Shown: positions 43,572 through 53,853 of the stretch, piece after piece
Layout of the letters: the number at the start of each line of letters is the position of its first letter
Position numbering within the stretch: position 1 is the stretch's first letter
Source of the DNA: Eurosta solidaginis
Taxonomy: Eukaryota > Arthropoda > Insecta > Diptera > Tephritidae
Direction of reading: 5' to 3'
DNA length: 64,000 nucleotides
NCBI RefSeq assembly: GCF_040869045.1
Contig: NC_090319.1
Location: forward strand, 382,617,601 to 382,681,600
Program-made: the position numbers and the translations under genes
The notes under the pieces: generated by a model
Told to the model about the DNA's origin: nothing
The model's input: the letters and a program-made list of their open reading frames with translations, nothing else
Databases searched by the model: none

Positions 43572-46500
43572 AACAAGTAAGGAAGGCTAAGTTCGGGTGT
43601 AACCGAACATAACATACTCAGTTGAGAGCTATGGAGACAAAATAAGGAAAATCAATCTGGGGTAACCCTGGAATGTGGTTGTATAACATGTGTATCAAAT
43701 GAAAGGTATTAAAGAGTATTTTAAGAGAGAGTAGGCCATAGTTCTATGGATGAACGCCATTTAGGGATATCGCCATAAAGGTAGACCAGGGCTGACTCTA
43801 GAATTTGTTTGTACGATATGGGTATCAAATGAAAGGTGTTACTGAGCATTTTAAGAGGGAGTGGGCCTTAGGTCTATCGGTGGACGCCTTTTCGAGATGT
43901 CCCCATTAAGGTGGACCAGGGATGATTCTATAATGTGTTTGTACGATATGGGTATCAAATGAAAGCTGTTAATGAGTATTTTTAAAAGGAGTGATCCTTA
44001 GTTCCATAGGTGGACGCCGTTTCGAGATATCGCCATAAAGGTGGACCAGGGGTGTCTCTAGAATGTGTTTGTACGATATGGGAATCAAATGAAAGGTGTT
44101 ACTGAGCATTTTAAGAGGGAGTGGGCATTAGGTCTATAGGTGGACGCCCTTTCGAGATATCGCCATTAGGGTGGGCCAGGGGTGACTCTAGAATGTTTGT
44201 ACGGTATGGGTATCAAACGAAAGGTGTTACTGAGCATTTTAAGAGGGAGTGGGCATGAGGTCTATAGGTGGACGCCTTTTCGAGATATCGTCATTAGGGT
44301 GGGCCAGGGGTGACTCTAGAATGTGTTTGTACGATATGTGCATCAAACGAAAGGTGTTACTGAGCATTTTAAGAGAGAGTGGGCATTAGGTCTATAGGTG
44401 GACGCCCTTTCGAGATATCGCCATTAGGGTGGGCCAGGGGTGACTCTAGAATGTTTGTACGATATGGGTATCAAGCGAAAGGTGTTACTGAGCATTTTAA
44501 GAGGGAGTGGGCATTAGGTCTATAGGTGGACGCCTTTTCGAGATATCGCCATTAGGGTGGGCCAGGGTGACTCTAGAATGTGTTTGTACGATATGGGTAT
44601 CAAATGAAAGGTGGTAAGGAGTATTTTAAAAGGGAGTAATCCTTAGTTCTATAGGTGGACGCCTTTTCGATATATCGCCATAAAGGTGGACCAAGGGTGA
44701 CTCTAGAATGTTTGTACGATATGGGTATCAAACGAAAGGTGTTACTGAGCATTTTAAGAGGGAGTGGGCATTAGGTCTATAGGTGGACGCCTTTTCGAGA
44801 TATCGCCATTAGGGTGGGCCAGGGTGACTCTAGAATGTGTTTGTACGATATGGGTATCAAATGAAAGGTGGTAAAGAGTATTTTAAAAGGGAGTAATCCT
44901 TAGTTCTATAGGTGGACGCCTTTTCGAGATATCGCCATAAAGCTGGACCAAGGGTGACTCTAGAATGTTTGTACGGTATGGGTATCAAACGAAAATTATT
45001 ACTGAGCATTTTAAGAGGGAGTGGGCATTAGGTCTATAGGTGGACGCCTTTTCGAGATATCGCCATTAGGGTGGGCCAGGGTGACTCTAGAATGTGTTTG
45101 TACGATATGGGTATCAAATGAAAGGTGGTAATGAGTATTTTAAAAGGGAGTAATCCTTAGTTCTATAGGTGGACGCCTTTTTGAGATATCGCCATTAGGG
45201 TGGGCCAGGTGTGACTCTAGAATGTTTGTACGATATGGGTATCAAACGAAAGGTGTTACTGAGCATTTTAAGAGGGAGTGGGCATTAGGTCTATAGGTGG
45301 ACGCCTTTTCGAGATATCGCCATTAGGGTGGGACAGGGGTGACTCTAGAATGTTTGTACGATATGGGTATCAAACGAAAGGTGTTACTGAGCATTTTAAG
45401 AGGGAGTGGACATTAGGTCTATAGGTGGACGCCTTTTCGAGATATCGCCATTAGGGTGGGCCAGGGGTGACTCTAGAATGTTTGTACGATATGGGTATCA
45501 AACGAAAGGTGTTACTGAGCATTTTAAGAGGGAGTGGACATTAGGTCTATAGGTGGACGCCTTTTCGAGTTATCGCCATTAGGGTGGGCCAGGGAGACTC
45601 TAGAATGTGTTTGTACGATATGGGTATCAAATGAAAGGTGGTAATGAGTATTTTAAAAGGGAGTAATCCTTAGTTCTATAGGTGGACGCCTTTTCGAAAT
45701 ATCGCCATTAGGGTGGGCCAGGTGTGACTCTAGAATGTTTGTACGATATGGGTATCAAACGAAAGCTGTTACTGAGCATTTTAAGAGGGAGTGGGCATTA
45801 GGTCTATAGGTGGACGGCTTTTCGAGATATCGCCATTAGGGTGGGCCAGGGGTGACTCTAGAATGTTTGTACGATATGGGTATCAAACGAAAGGTGTTAC
45901 TGAGCATTTTAAGAGGGAGTGGACACTAGGTCTATAGGTGGAAGCCTTTTCGAGATATCGCCATTAGGGTGGGCCAGGGGTGACTCTAGAATGTTTGTAC
46001 GATATGGGTATCAAACGAAAGGTGTTACTGAGCATTTTAAGAGGGAGGGGGCATTAGGTCTATAGGTGGACGCCTTTTCGAGATATCGCCATTAGGGTGG
46101 GACAGGGGTGACTCTGGTATGTTTTTGTACGATATGGATATCAAATTAAAGGTATTAATGAGGGTTTTAAAAGCGAGTGGCCCTTAGATGCATATGTGAA
46201 GGCGTTCTCGCGATACCGACCAAAATGTGGACCAGGTGATCCAGAAAATCATCTGTCGGGTACTGCTAATTTATTTATACATGCAATACCACTAACAGTA
46301 TTCCTGCCAAGATTCCAAGGGCTGTTGATTTCGCCTTGTAGAACTTTTTCATTTTCTTCTACTTAATATGGTAGGTGTCACACCCATTTTACAAAGTTTT
46401 TTCCAAAGTTATATTTTGCGTCAATAAACCAATCCAGTTACCATGTTTCATCACTTTTTTCGTATTTGGTATAGAATTATGGCATTTTTTTCATTTTTCG

Positions 46501-47568
46501 TAATTTTCGATATCGATAAAGTGGGCGTGGTTATGGTCAGATTTCGCCCATTTTTTATACCAAGAAAAAGTGAGCTCAGGTAAGTACGTGGGCTAAGTTT
46601 AGTAAAGATATATCGGATTTTGCTCAAGTTATTGTGTTAATAGCCGAGCGGAAGGACAGACGGTGGACTGTCTATAAAAACTGGGCGTGGCTTCCACCGA
46701 TTTCGCCCATTTTCACAGAGAACAGTTACCGTCATAGAATCTATGCTCCTACCAAATTTGAGAAGGATTGGTAAATTTTTGTTCGACTTATGGCAATAAA
46801 AGTATTCTAGACAAACTAAATGAAAATGGGCGGAGCCACGCCCATTTTGAAATTTTCTTTTATTTTTGTATTTTGTTGCATCATATCATTACTGGAGTTG
46901 AATTTTGACTTAATTTACTTATATACAGTAAAGATATTAAATTTTTTGTTAAAATTTGAATTTAAAAAATTTTTTTTTTAAAAAGTGGGCGTGTTCTTCA
47001 TCCAATTTTGCTAATTTTTATTTAGCACATATAGAGTAATAGTAGTAACGTTCCTGCCAAATTTCATCATGATATCTTCAACAGTTGCCAAATTACAGCT
47101 TGCAAAACTTTTAAATTACCTTCTTGTAAAAGTGGGCGGTGCCACGCCCATTGTCCAAAATCTTACTAATTTTCTATTCTGCGTCATAACGTCAACCCAT
47201 CTACCAAGTTTCGTCGCTTTATCTGTCTTTTGTAATGAGTTATCGCACTTTTTCGGTTTTTCGAAATTTTAGATATCGAAAAAGTGGGCGTGGTTATAGT
47301 CCGATATCGTTCATTTTAAATAGCGATCTGAGTTGAGTGCTCAGGAACATACATACCAAATTTCATCAAGATACCTCAAAATTTACTCAAGTTATCGTGT
47401 TAACGGACGGACGGACGGACGGACATGGCTCAATCAAATTTTTTTTCGATCCTGATTATTTTGATATATGGAAGTCTATATCTATCTCGATTCCTTTATA
47501 TATGTACAACCAACCGTTATCCAATCAAACTTAATATACTCTGTGAGCTCTGCTCAACTGAGTATAAA
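43572..47568 (+). repeat. Dispersed repeat family F, long copy (F5) with central tandem array
   Basis: It opens AACAAGTAAGGAAGGCTAAG, then TTCGGGTGTAACCGAAC and CTCAGTTGAGAGCT, and closes GAGCTCTGCTCAACTGAG and TATAAA, so the tips are complementary (CTCAGTTGAG). In order: tandem array (43660-46250), GTGGGCGTGG-type conserved blocks (46500-47300), the TCGATATCGAAAAAGTGGGC segment, the GGACGGACGGACGGACATGG block (about 47404-47427) and the TACAACCAACCGTTATCC end. Tips plus a central tandem array recall the Drosophila TIR elements with central repeats, such as DAIBAM or Tetris. That link is by architecture only. Confidence 0.85.
43660..46250 (+). repeat. Minisatellite array, about 20 units of 127-130 bp
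   Basis: Each unit has GACTCTAGAATGT(GT)TTGTA, CGATATGGGTATCAAA(C/T)G, AAAGGTGTTA or AAAGGTGGTA, then ATTTTAA(G/A)AGGGAGT, TCTATAGGTGGACGCC, TTTTCGAGATATCGCC and GGTGG(G/A)CCAGG. Two unit types can be told apart. Type A has GTTACTGAGCATTTTAAGAG and GGGCATTAGGTC; type B has GGTAATGAGTATTTTAAAAG and TAATCCTTAG. From about 44566 to 45200 they alternate B-A-B-A-B; later B recurs after runs of A. Edge units (43660, 46115) are the most diverged. Confidence 0.9.
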
Positions 47569-48385
47569 AAGTTTTAAATTTGAGTAAACTGACCATATCT
47601 GATATTAATTTAAGGCCCATATGGCTTCTATTCAATTTCCCTATAGCGAATCGCAGAGCTGTTTCATCAAGGGACAGTGCTAGCTCTAACTCTGTGCACT
47701 CGAAGTGCTTAAAGTGCTCCTTGCAGACCTTTTGAACGCTTTTTCTTACTGACTCAGTCGAAGGTGGTTCTGAAATAGTCGCTCCCTTTGTGTAATTAAT
47801 TTAAATTCATATAATGCAGACGCATGTGCTGTTGGTACAAGTGTGGCTATCAACTGTTCCGCTCTGCATCCGATTGGCACCAGTTCCAAGATAGTCATCA
47901 AACTTACAGTGCGAATCTGGTGCTTCGCATTACCGTCTCACATTCTCGCTGCAGGGATTTTACTTTTTTAGATGAATTAAAAGTAAAGCTATATTGTTGA
48001 TGATGTCGGAAAGGACGTGATTCCAAGCACCATAGTATAAATGAAGTGCAGGTCGCCGCAAATATGCATAGTTTATGTGTTAATAGTTGAGTATTGTTGT
48101 CGGACCGGACGTGAATCTGAGCAACATGCAACATTCGAACATACTTGAGTGAAGGAGAGGCAGCAGAAGTCCACAAAGGTTTGGTGCACACGTATTCCAT
48201 TTTCTCCCTTTTTGTAACTCCTTAACATAATTTCTTTAAATGATATCATTTGCATAATTGATTTATAGTGATTTTAAGGTATTCTATATTTAGTTTTATT
48301 TATTTTGCTGTCAGAATGGACACGATTCAGAGCTGACGAATAAATCTATAATATAGTTACTAGGGATGTAATGCCTAGGAGGTTG
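47569..48385. other. Unassigned; a segment resembles 55860-56010
   Basis: Around 47760-47860 the sequence GGTGGTTCTGAAATAGTCGC, then TTAATTTAAAT and ACAAGTGTGGCTA, matches GGTGGTTCTGGAATAGTCGC, TTAATTTATTTAAA and ACAAGTGTGGCTA at 55872-55965. This indicates a low-copy dispersed repeat. The overlapping minus-strand frames at 47904-48255 have no domain. Confidence 0.45.
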
Positions 48386-49130
48386 GAAAGGACGTGTTTC
48401 CAAGCCACCTTCCCGAACATGCTTTTTAATTAGAAAAGCGAGTCAGAGCGAACAAAACTATTGTAATGCTTATTGAAACCCTGCCACAGACAACGAAAAT
48501 GTTCACGCAGTTCAAAATCATATCTGCAAGTGTTTTAGGGAAGTGGTTGAAGTTTTCTTGAAGGGCATAATCTCACGAAGCAACCTCTTATAAGTTCAAC
48601 CCTCTTATAAGTTCTACAAAATATAAAACACCAGGCTTCTGTCTACGACTCTGTAACGTGGGCAAGTGTATTAGCTTTAGACGGTTACAGTGGGGAAATC
48701 AATTTCGTTCTAGATCCCATGGTAAGTCTTTCAACACGAAAAGTAAAAAATTTTCTTCCACCCATTCTAATTCATCGCAATGAGCCTGACAGCGCGGATT
48801 CCATACTACTGAGGCATATTGCAAGATAAACACTTATGAGGGAAAAAAATGTCTTAGACCAACTTTTAACAAAGACCAAAACCCTCTTCGTGCATATGAC
48901 TTTAAAATAAGGCGTTGCAATCTAAGTCCATGAAGTTTGTTGCCTGCCAATTACGTAGTCCGCGTTGATGTATATATGCCCCGGCGTCACTGGTTTCCTC
49001 GTAAAACACATTGACTTGTATTTTTCCAGGCTAAGATCCATGCTGTTAGCATTACATCAGTTAATTTAGTTTTTTAGATGAGACATAATCCCTCCTCTGG
49101 AGTACGGATAGGCATAAAGAGCTTGCCGTC
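48386..49130 (-). pseudogene. LINE reverse transcriptase C-terminal half, decayed
   Basis: On the minus strand it reads EKYKSMCFTRKPVTPG (about 49020), and ILQYASVVWNPRCQAHCDEL with EWVEENFLLFVLKDLPWDLE (48725-48835). A tail follows that reads RLKLIHLPTLQSRRQKPGVL. The EYASVVW(N)P block, the W...E..Q..FL.F segment and the (L)LNLPSLxxRR segment are the standard thumb and post-RT motifs of Jockey/CR1-like LINEs. Several stops and frame changes. The YADD box is not recognisable. It abuts another LINE end at 49184 in the same orientation. Confidence 0.75.
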
Positions 49131-49183
49131 GGTGGAAACTTTAGGGAAATTCAATAGCTAAGAACAGTAAGAAGGTCGTTGAA

Positions 49184-49643
49184 GGTTAGGTTAGGTTGAA
49201 CTGGCCGGTCCATGAGTGTTACCAGAAGTTTGTTTTAACGACCAAACTGAAAAACCCTATCAAAAACCAGGACCTATGTTATAAAATAACTCCGTCCTCT
49301 TGGCAAATACTAGAAGCTTCCTAGGACTTAAGCCTCTAGCTGCTTCTAGATCTGACAGCAGTACCACTTCTAATAGCTGGAGTCTTAGCCTGGCAAGTGC
49401 AGGGCACGAGCACAGAACGTGCTCGATCGTTTCCTCCTCCAACCCGCACTTCCTACATATGCTATCACTGACCAAGCCTAATTTTACGGCATGTGACGCC
49501 AGAAGGCAGTGTTCAGTCAGAATTCCCGTTATGAGTCTACAGTCCTCTCTTTTAAATGATAGAAGCAACTTTGTTAATCTAAGGTTGTAAGACCTACACA
49601 TAATCTTCGACACTTTACAGCCCCGAAGGTCGCTGAAAATCAA
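49184..49643 (-). pseudogene. I/LOA-like LINE 3' end with AACCTAACCTAACC tail
   Basis: A single open minus-strand frame of 127 residues reads RLITGILTEHCLLASHAVKL, then SICRKCGLEEETIEHVLCSC and PALARLRLQLL. This is the C-terminal zinc region (CxxC...HxxxC) that follows RNase H in I/LOA-type ORF2. The frame stops at 49260, and a 70-bp 3' UTR ends in AACCTAACCTAACC (complement at 49184-49197). The coding part has no stop, so it is fairly young, but 5' truncation leaves no RT. Its tail matches that of 11290-12210. Confidence 0.85.
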
Positions 49644-51714
49644 TTAATATAAAATAAGACCGACTAAAAATTTTATTTCTGCGATATATATGACGTTTGG
49701 TTATCGAGATAAAAGCGTTCGAAGTTCCGACCTTCTTATGTGGAACCCTTCTTTTCAATTAAGAGGCAAAACATTAACCCCTAACAAAAAAATAAAATGC
49801 ATTCTTTCTTCCGTTATTTCTTCTACTATAAAGTATTATAAAATGTATTAAAATATTTTGAAAAAAATTAGCCAACAACAAAGGGCAATTTTCAAAAATT
49901 TTGGCTGATTCGATTTTCCCTTCTTACTCTGAAATAAACGATTGGAGTTTTTCCTTTAAACTGATACGTTTGCAGGTTTCATAACAGTTACCTATAAGTT
50001 CTATTATAAAACCACTTTTTAGCTGTTTTAATTTACTTTTCGCTCAGAAATTACAGCCGACAACCGCCGTTTGAAAAAAAAAAATAATAAACAATTTTTA
50101 ATAACTTTTTCAAGCGTCATTTTTTTTTAAGCCAAAAACTCTTCCAAAAGCCATTTCTTTTATTCTTTTATATTGAAGAAGTTTTTGAACAGAAATTTTA
50201 ATCTGTTTAATAACACGAATTTTTAATATATTTATTTTGGGCCGATAAAATAAAGACAAAACACAAGGTTTTTCTTTTCTTCCTACGCGTTTCGATGAAA
50301 TTTTTGCATCTTCATCAAGGAGACTGTATATATAACATAAAATATAACATAAAACAAAACAAACATTAAAAAAAGTTCAGATTCAAAATCCATAAAAAAA
50401 CATTTACATAAGCAAAAGAAATTTCCATTCAAACTTTGATAAAATTCCAATGTACTTTCCTAATACTTACGTACCTATAAGTTCTTAAGTGCGTAAGTAC
50501 AAAATGGCTGCAATTTAAATGCCATACACATAACGAAATTATATGCAGTTAAATGTTATATACAAATTTTTGCTCAGCTTTGCCGATTGCAGACGTGATT
50601 GCAACACTTTACGGCCGCCAATAGACCAACTCAATTTTCAACATGCACTGCTGCAGGGGTTTCCGGTGTCGCATTGACGCCGGAGCTAGTTTTATATTTA
50701 TATTTATTTTTTTCGTTTCTATATAGTATAGGGTGATACGTATTTGCTTCTGCAAATATGGACATCTAATGAATTTATTCGCGATGGAGTATAACACTAA
50801 AAAATTTTCATAAACAGTGCGCGAACTGTATAATTATTAAGTAAATAATATGTTTTGGACAAAATGAAGCTCCCGATGCTTCTACACAAAATTGTTCCAG
50901 GGGCGTAATAAATTACCGGCTTTGTCCTATCAAATTGATAAAGAAGAACTCTATTGATTGGATATAAACTTAACAGCTGTATAAAGCATATGGTCGTCTT
51001 CCTACCAAAAGCCGTTTTAGCCAGAGCTTTTGCGTTCAACGTATCGCTAAATCAGGCTCAGTTTTTCCCCTCTGCATAGAATGGCGCTCAATTTGTCAAT
51101 CTGGAGGCTGCTACGTATATGTAGCCTTAAAAATAACTTGAAAAGGCTTTGCACATTTATAGGCATACCAAGCAATGGCTTTTGATGATACTGTTTTCCC
51201 AGCAATTTGTTGGTATATAGAAGGAAAACTGAAATGTTGCTACTATGAGGTGTAACCTGCTCCCTGTTGCAGATTTCACTCCAAGGCGATTGCATAGTGT
51301 TATATCAATTTATTATGAAACTTTTTCCCTCGTTAAACGGCATTAGTGCTTTTCACTTAATTGAAGAAAGAGTTAGCCACGGAACAACCATACCTCGTTG
51401 GTGGTCCTCAAAACGATATTACAACGGAAGCTAAGTATCAAGGGTAATATTAGACAGAAGCAATAGCACATTTCGAGGCTACCAAAAACAGCAACGTAGC
51501 GAGGACCTATATATGAACTATACTAGACACTGTGGGATATATTTACACCTATGTAAACTCAGTAAATCTTTAAGGATACGATCAAACACCGGGGCACATT
51601 CTCCGCAAATGATTTGCCTTTCATCTCTCACCTATGTGGCTTGACTCAAATGCATTTGTAGCATGGAGCTAAGACCTGCGGAGGTGCAATTACTCCACGC
51701 ACAGTAATAAGCTG
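49644..51714. other. No confident feature
   Basis: Minus-strand frames at 50797-51039 and 51047-51295 are adjacent but carry no recognised motif. Near 50285-50320, CTACGCGTTTCGATGAAATT and CATCTTCATCAAG form a short repeat-like motif. It reminds me of Penelope-like element borders, but no coding support exists. Confidence 0.4.
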
Positions 51715-52255
51715 CCAGAGCTGTACAAATTTACAATAATTTTGATTTACAAATGACGATCGCCCAGTTTATTTCCGTGAAATCAGAGTTGATGATTTTT
51801 TTTTTTTTTTTTTTTGTAATTGTAAAATTTACAATCTACAATAATTTACAATCCAATATTGCAATCAAATTTTATTACTTTTTGTGATTGTAAAAAATAA
51901 TGAGTGTGTTGTAACTCGATTGGAAGCACTTCGTTTACAATAACTTGATTGCAATGAATTAAGAGACGAAGTCAAATACTATGATTGCAATCATTTGGGA
52001 CTGGGACAGCATATACACTTTTTTTAGTTTATACGTATAGGCATACGATTAAGAATGTTTGAAATCATTTCAGATTCTGTTTCAGATTGCTATTGCTCTA
52101 GAGCGACTGTTTCGTTTGCTATCTGATAGTAAAAATTGTTACTGCTGAAGGTCAATAGCTGTTTAAGAGAAAGAGTGTGATTAATTTTACAACAATACGA
52201 CAGTGCGTTAACCGCTGTTCTGGTGCGTATTCGTTAAAATTAATTTGACAAATAA

Positions 52256-52518
52256 ACGTAGCTGAATGCGTTTACAACCATTTCAACTATCGTAGGGGTG
52301 CGAGTTCGACTCCCACTCCCGGGAGAAAAGGCTTTGAAGAGATTTACAAGGTATAATCGAAACAGCTGTCGCCTTGTCCGTCCTGATGTCACGTTGTTTA
52401 AGTTTTTCCCAAATTATTAAATAAATTATAAAATTAAAAAATTGCTTCAAATAAATGTTTTCATACATTTAAAAAAAAAAAAAGCAATATGGGCAATCCC
52501 CGATTATTAAAAATCATA
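52256..52518 (+). mobile_element. Second SINE-like family, copy 1
   Basis: The 263-bp segment starts ACGTAGCTGAATGCG and has a tRNA-like B box (GAGTTCGACTCCCACTCCCG, near 52301-52320). Its internal poly(A) (about 52473-52483) is followed by GCAATATGGGCAATCCCCGA and TTATTAAAAATCATA. It matches 52711-52976 almost exactly. The 5' box is weaker than the B box, so Pol III origin is probable, not certain. Minus-strand frames in it are shadows. Confidence 0.7.
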
Positions 52519-52710
52519 CAAACAGACAAAATTGGTTAATTCGTTGTAGTTCTATAAATAGAACGAAAACAACAACAAAAACCAAAGTTTCTTTGAAAAC
52601 CGCCGTACCAAGCATAGCTTTAACACATAATTGCATACGAAGTATGCAATGTGTAAAAGATTAAAATATGCATAAAGAAGGCAATTGGGAAAGACTTCAC
52701 AACAGGCATG

Positions 52711-52976
52711 ACGTAGCTGAATGCGTTTACAACCATTTCAACTACCGTAGGGGTGCGAGTTCGACTCCCACTCCCGGGAGAAAAGGCTTTGAAGAGATTT
52801 ACAAGGTATAATCGAAACAGCTGTCGCCTTGTCCGTCCTGATGTCACGTTGTTTAAGTTTTTCCCAAATTATTAAATAAATTATAAAATTAAAAAATTGC
52901 TTCAAATAAATGTTTTCATACATTTAAAAAAAAAAAAAAAAGCAATATGGGCAATCCCCGATTATTAAAAATCATA
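52711..52976 (+). mobile_element. Second SINE-like family, copy 2
   Basis: Same as 52256-52518 except for a C/T change (AACTACCG versus AACTATCG) and a longer A run. The two starts are 455 bp apart with 192 bp of unrelated sequence between the copies. The unit is bounded identically on both sides in both copies. Confidence 0.7.
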
Positions 52977-53546
52977 AAAATTTTCGTTTATTAGAATTAA
53001 ATGATAGTGGTAGAGAAATGTTTGTAATCACTGTTTCAACCCAATCAATGATTGCATAAAAACCTGATTGCAATCACATACAAATGATTGTAGTTGTAAT
53101 TTTTATACAATCAATCATTGTACAACCAACGATTGTAAGCAAATCTAATACTCAAAAATGGTTGTAGACTGTAATTTTTACAATTAAAAAAAAAATACAA
53201 TTACATATGATTAAATACAATTGTTGTATACTTACGAACGTTTTCCAATTAATTTAATTCCATTACGATTTTTAAGGTTTTAATGAATCTGAATAAGAAT
53301 ACCTTTATTCAGCGAAATTACAAAAGTATATATATTTGGTTTTTAAAAAAGCGTCATCTTTTTCTAGGTCGTTCACTAAACTCTAAGGGTTACCGTCTTA
53401 ATCGGGCTCGAAAACTATTTTTTTGGGTATGCGTAGTGGAATTTTTTTTCCTGAGCCCAAATGCTATCGAAAAATCAATGGCGCGATATAGGTTAACTTT
53501 CGTCCATACAAATCGACCCAGGTTAATGTATGTAGACGAATGGCGG

Positions 53547-53853
53547 CCGGCGTGGTGACATGGTAGCGTACTCCATAACGAAAGTTAAGCGCTTAAAGCG
53601 AGAGGCAACATCGAATAATTTACAGAAAGTTTTGTTAGCAGGATCGCCCCTTTGCAGTGGTTTGGCAAACACGCCGTGTTCACTTCTGCCATAAAAAGCT
53701 TCTTGGTGAATATTTATCTGGAGTCGTCATAGACATTTAGGTCCCGTCCCGCCAATTTGTAGCAAAACTATAAAGAAGTACGACTGAAATTGAAAGAGAA
53801 ACTCGGTCTAAATCTCCGCGGAGGTACATAGCGCCTCGTAATTATTTATTTAT
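53547..53853 (+). mobile_element. tRNA-derived SINE family S, old copy
   Basis: It starts GGCGTGGTGACATGGTAGCG but the B-box region is destroyed. The body is still alignable: GGATCGCCCCTTTGCAGTGG, GGTCCCGTCCCGCCAATTTG and GCGCCTCGTAATTATTTATT. It is the most diverged S copy in the window. Confidence 0.75.

Larger units (their letters stand above)
51715..53240. repeat. TTACAATC-rich inverted region enclosing a SINE pair
   Basis: 51715-51995 is rich in TTACAATC/GATTGCAATC motifs and 53010-53240 in their complements (GATTGTAA). GTAATTGTAAAATTTACAATC near 51816 pairs approximately with GACTGTAATTTTTACAATTA near 53167. A MITE or foldback of GATTGTAA motifs whose centre has been filled by later insertions is the likely explanation, but the pairing is loose and the ends are unclear. 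Confidence 0.45.

Noticed and set aside
43660..46250. CRISPR-like array
   Set aside because: The units are contiguous with no unique spacers, in a eukaryotic repeat context.
50270..50330. Penelope-like element border
   Set aside because: A CGTTTCGATGAAATT/CATCTTCATCAAG motif is suggestive, but no reverse transcriptase or GIY-YIG coding sequence is readable nearby.
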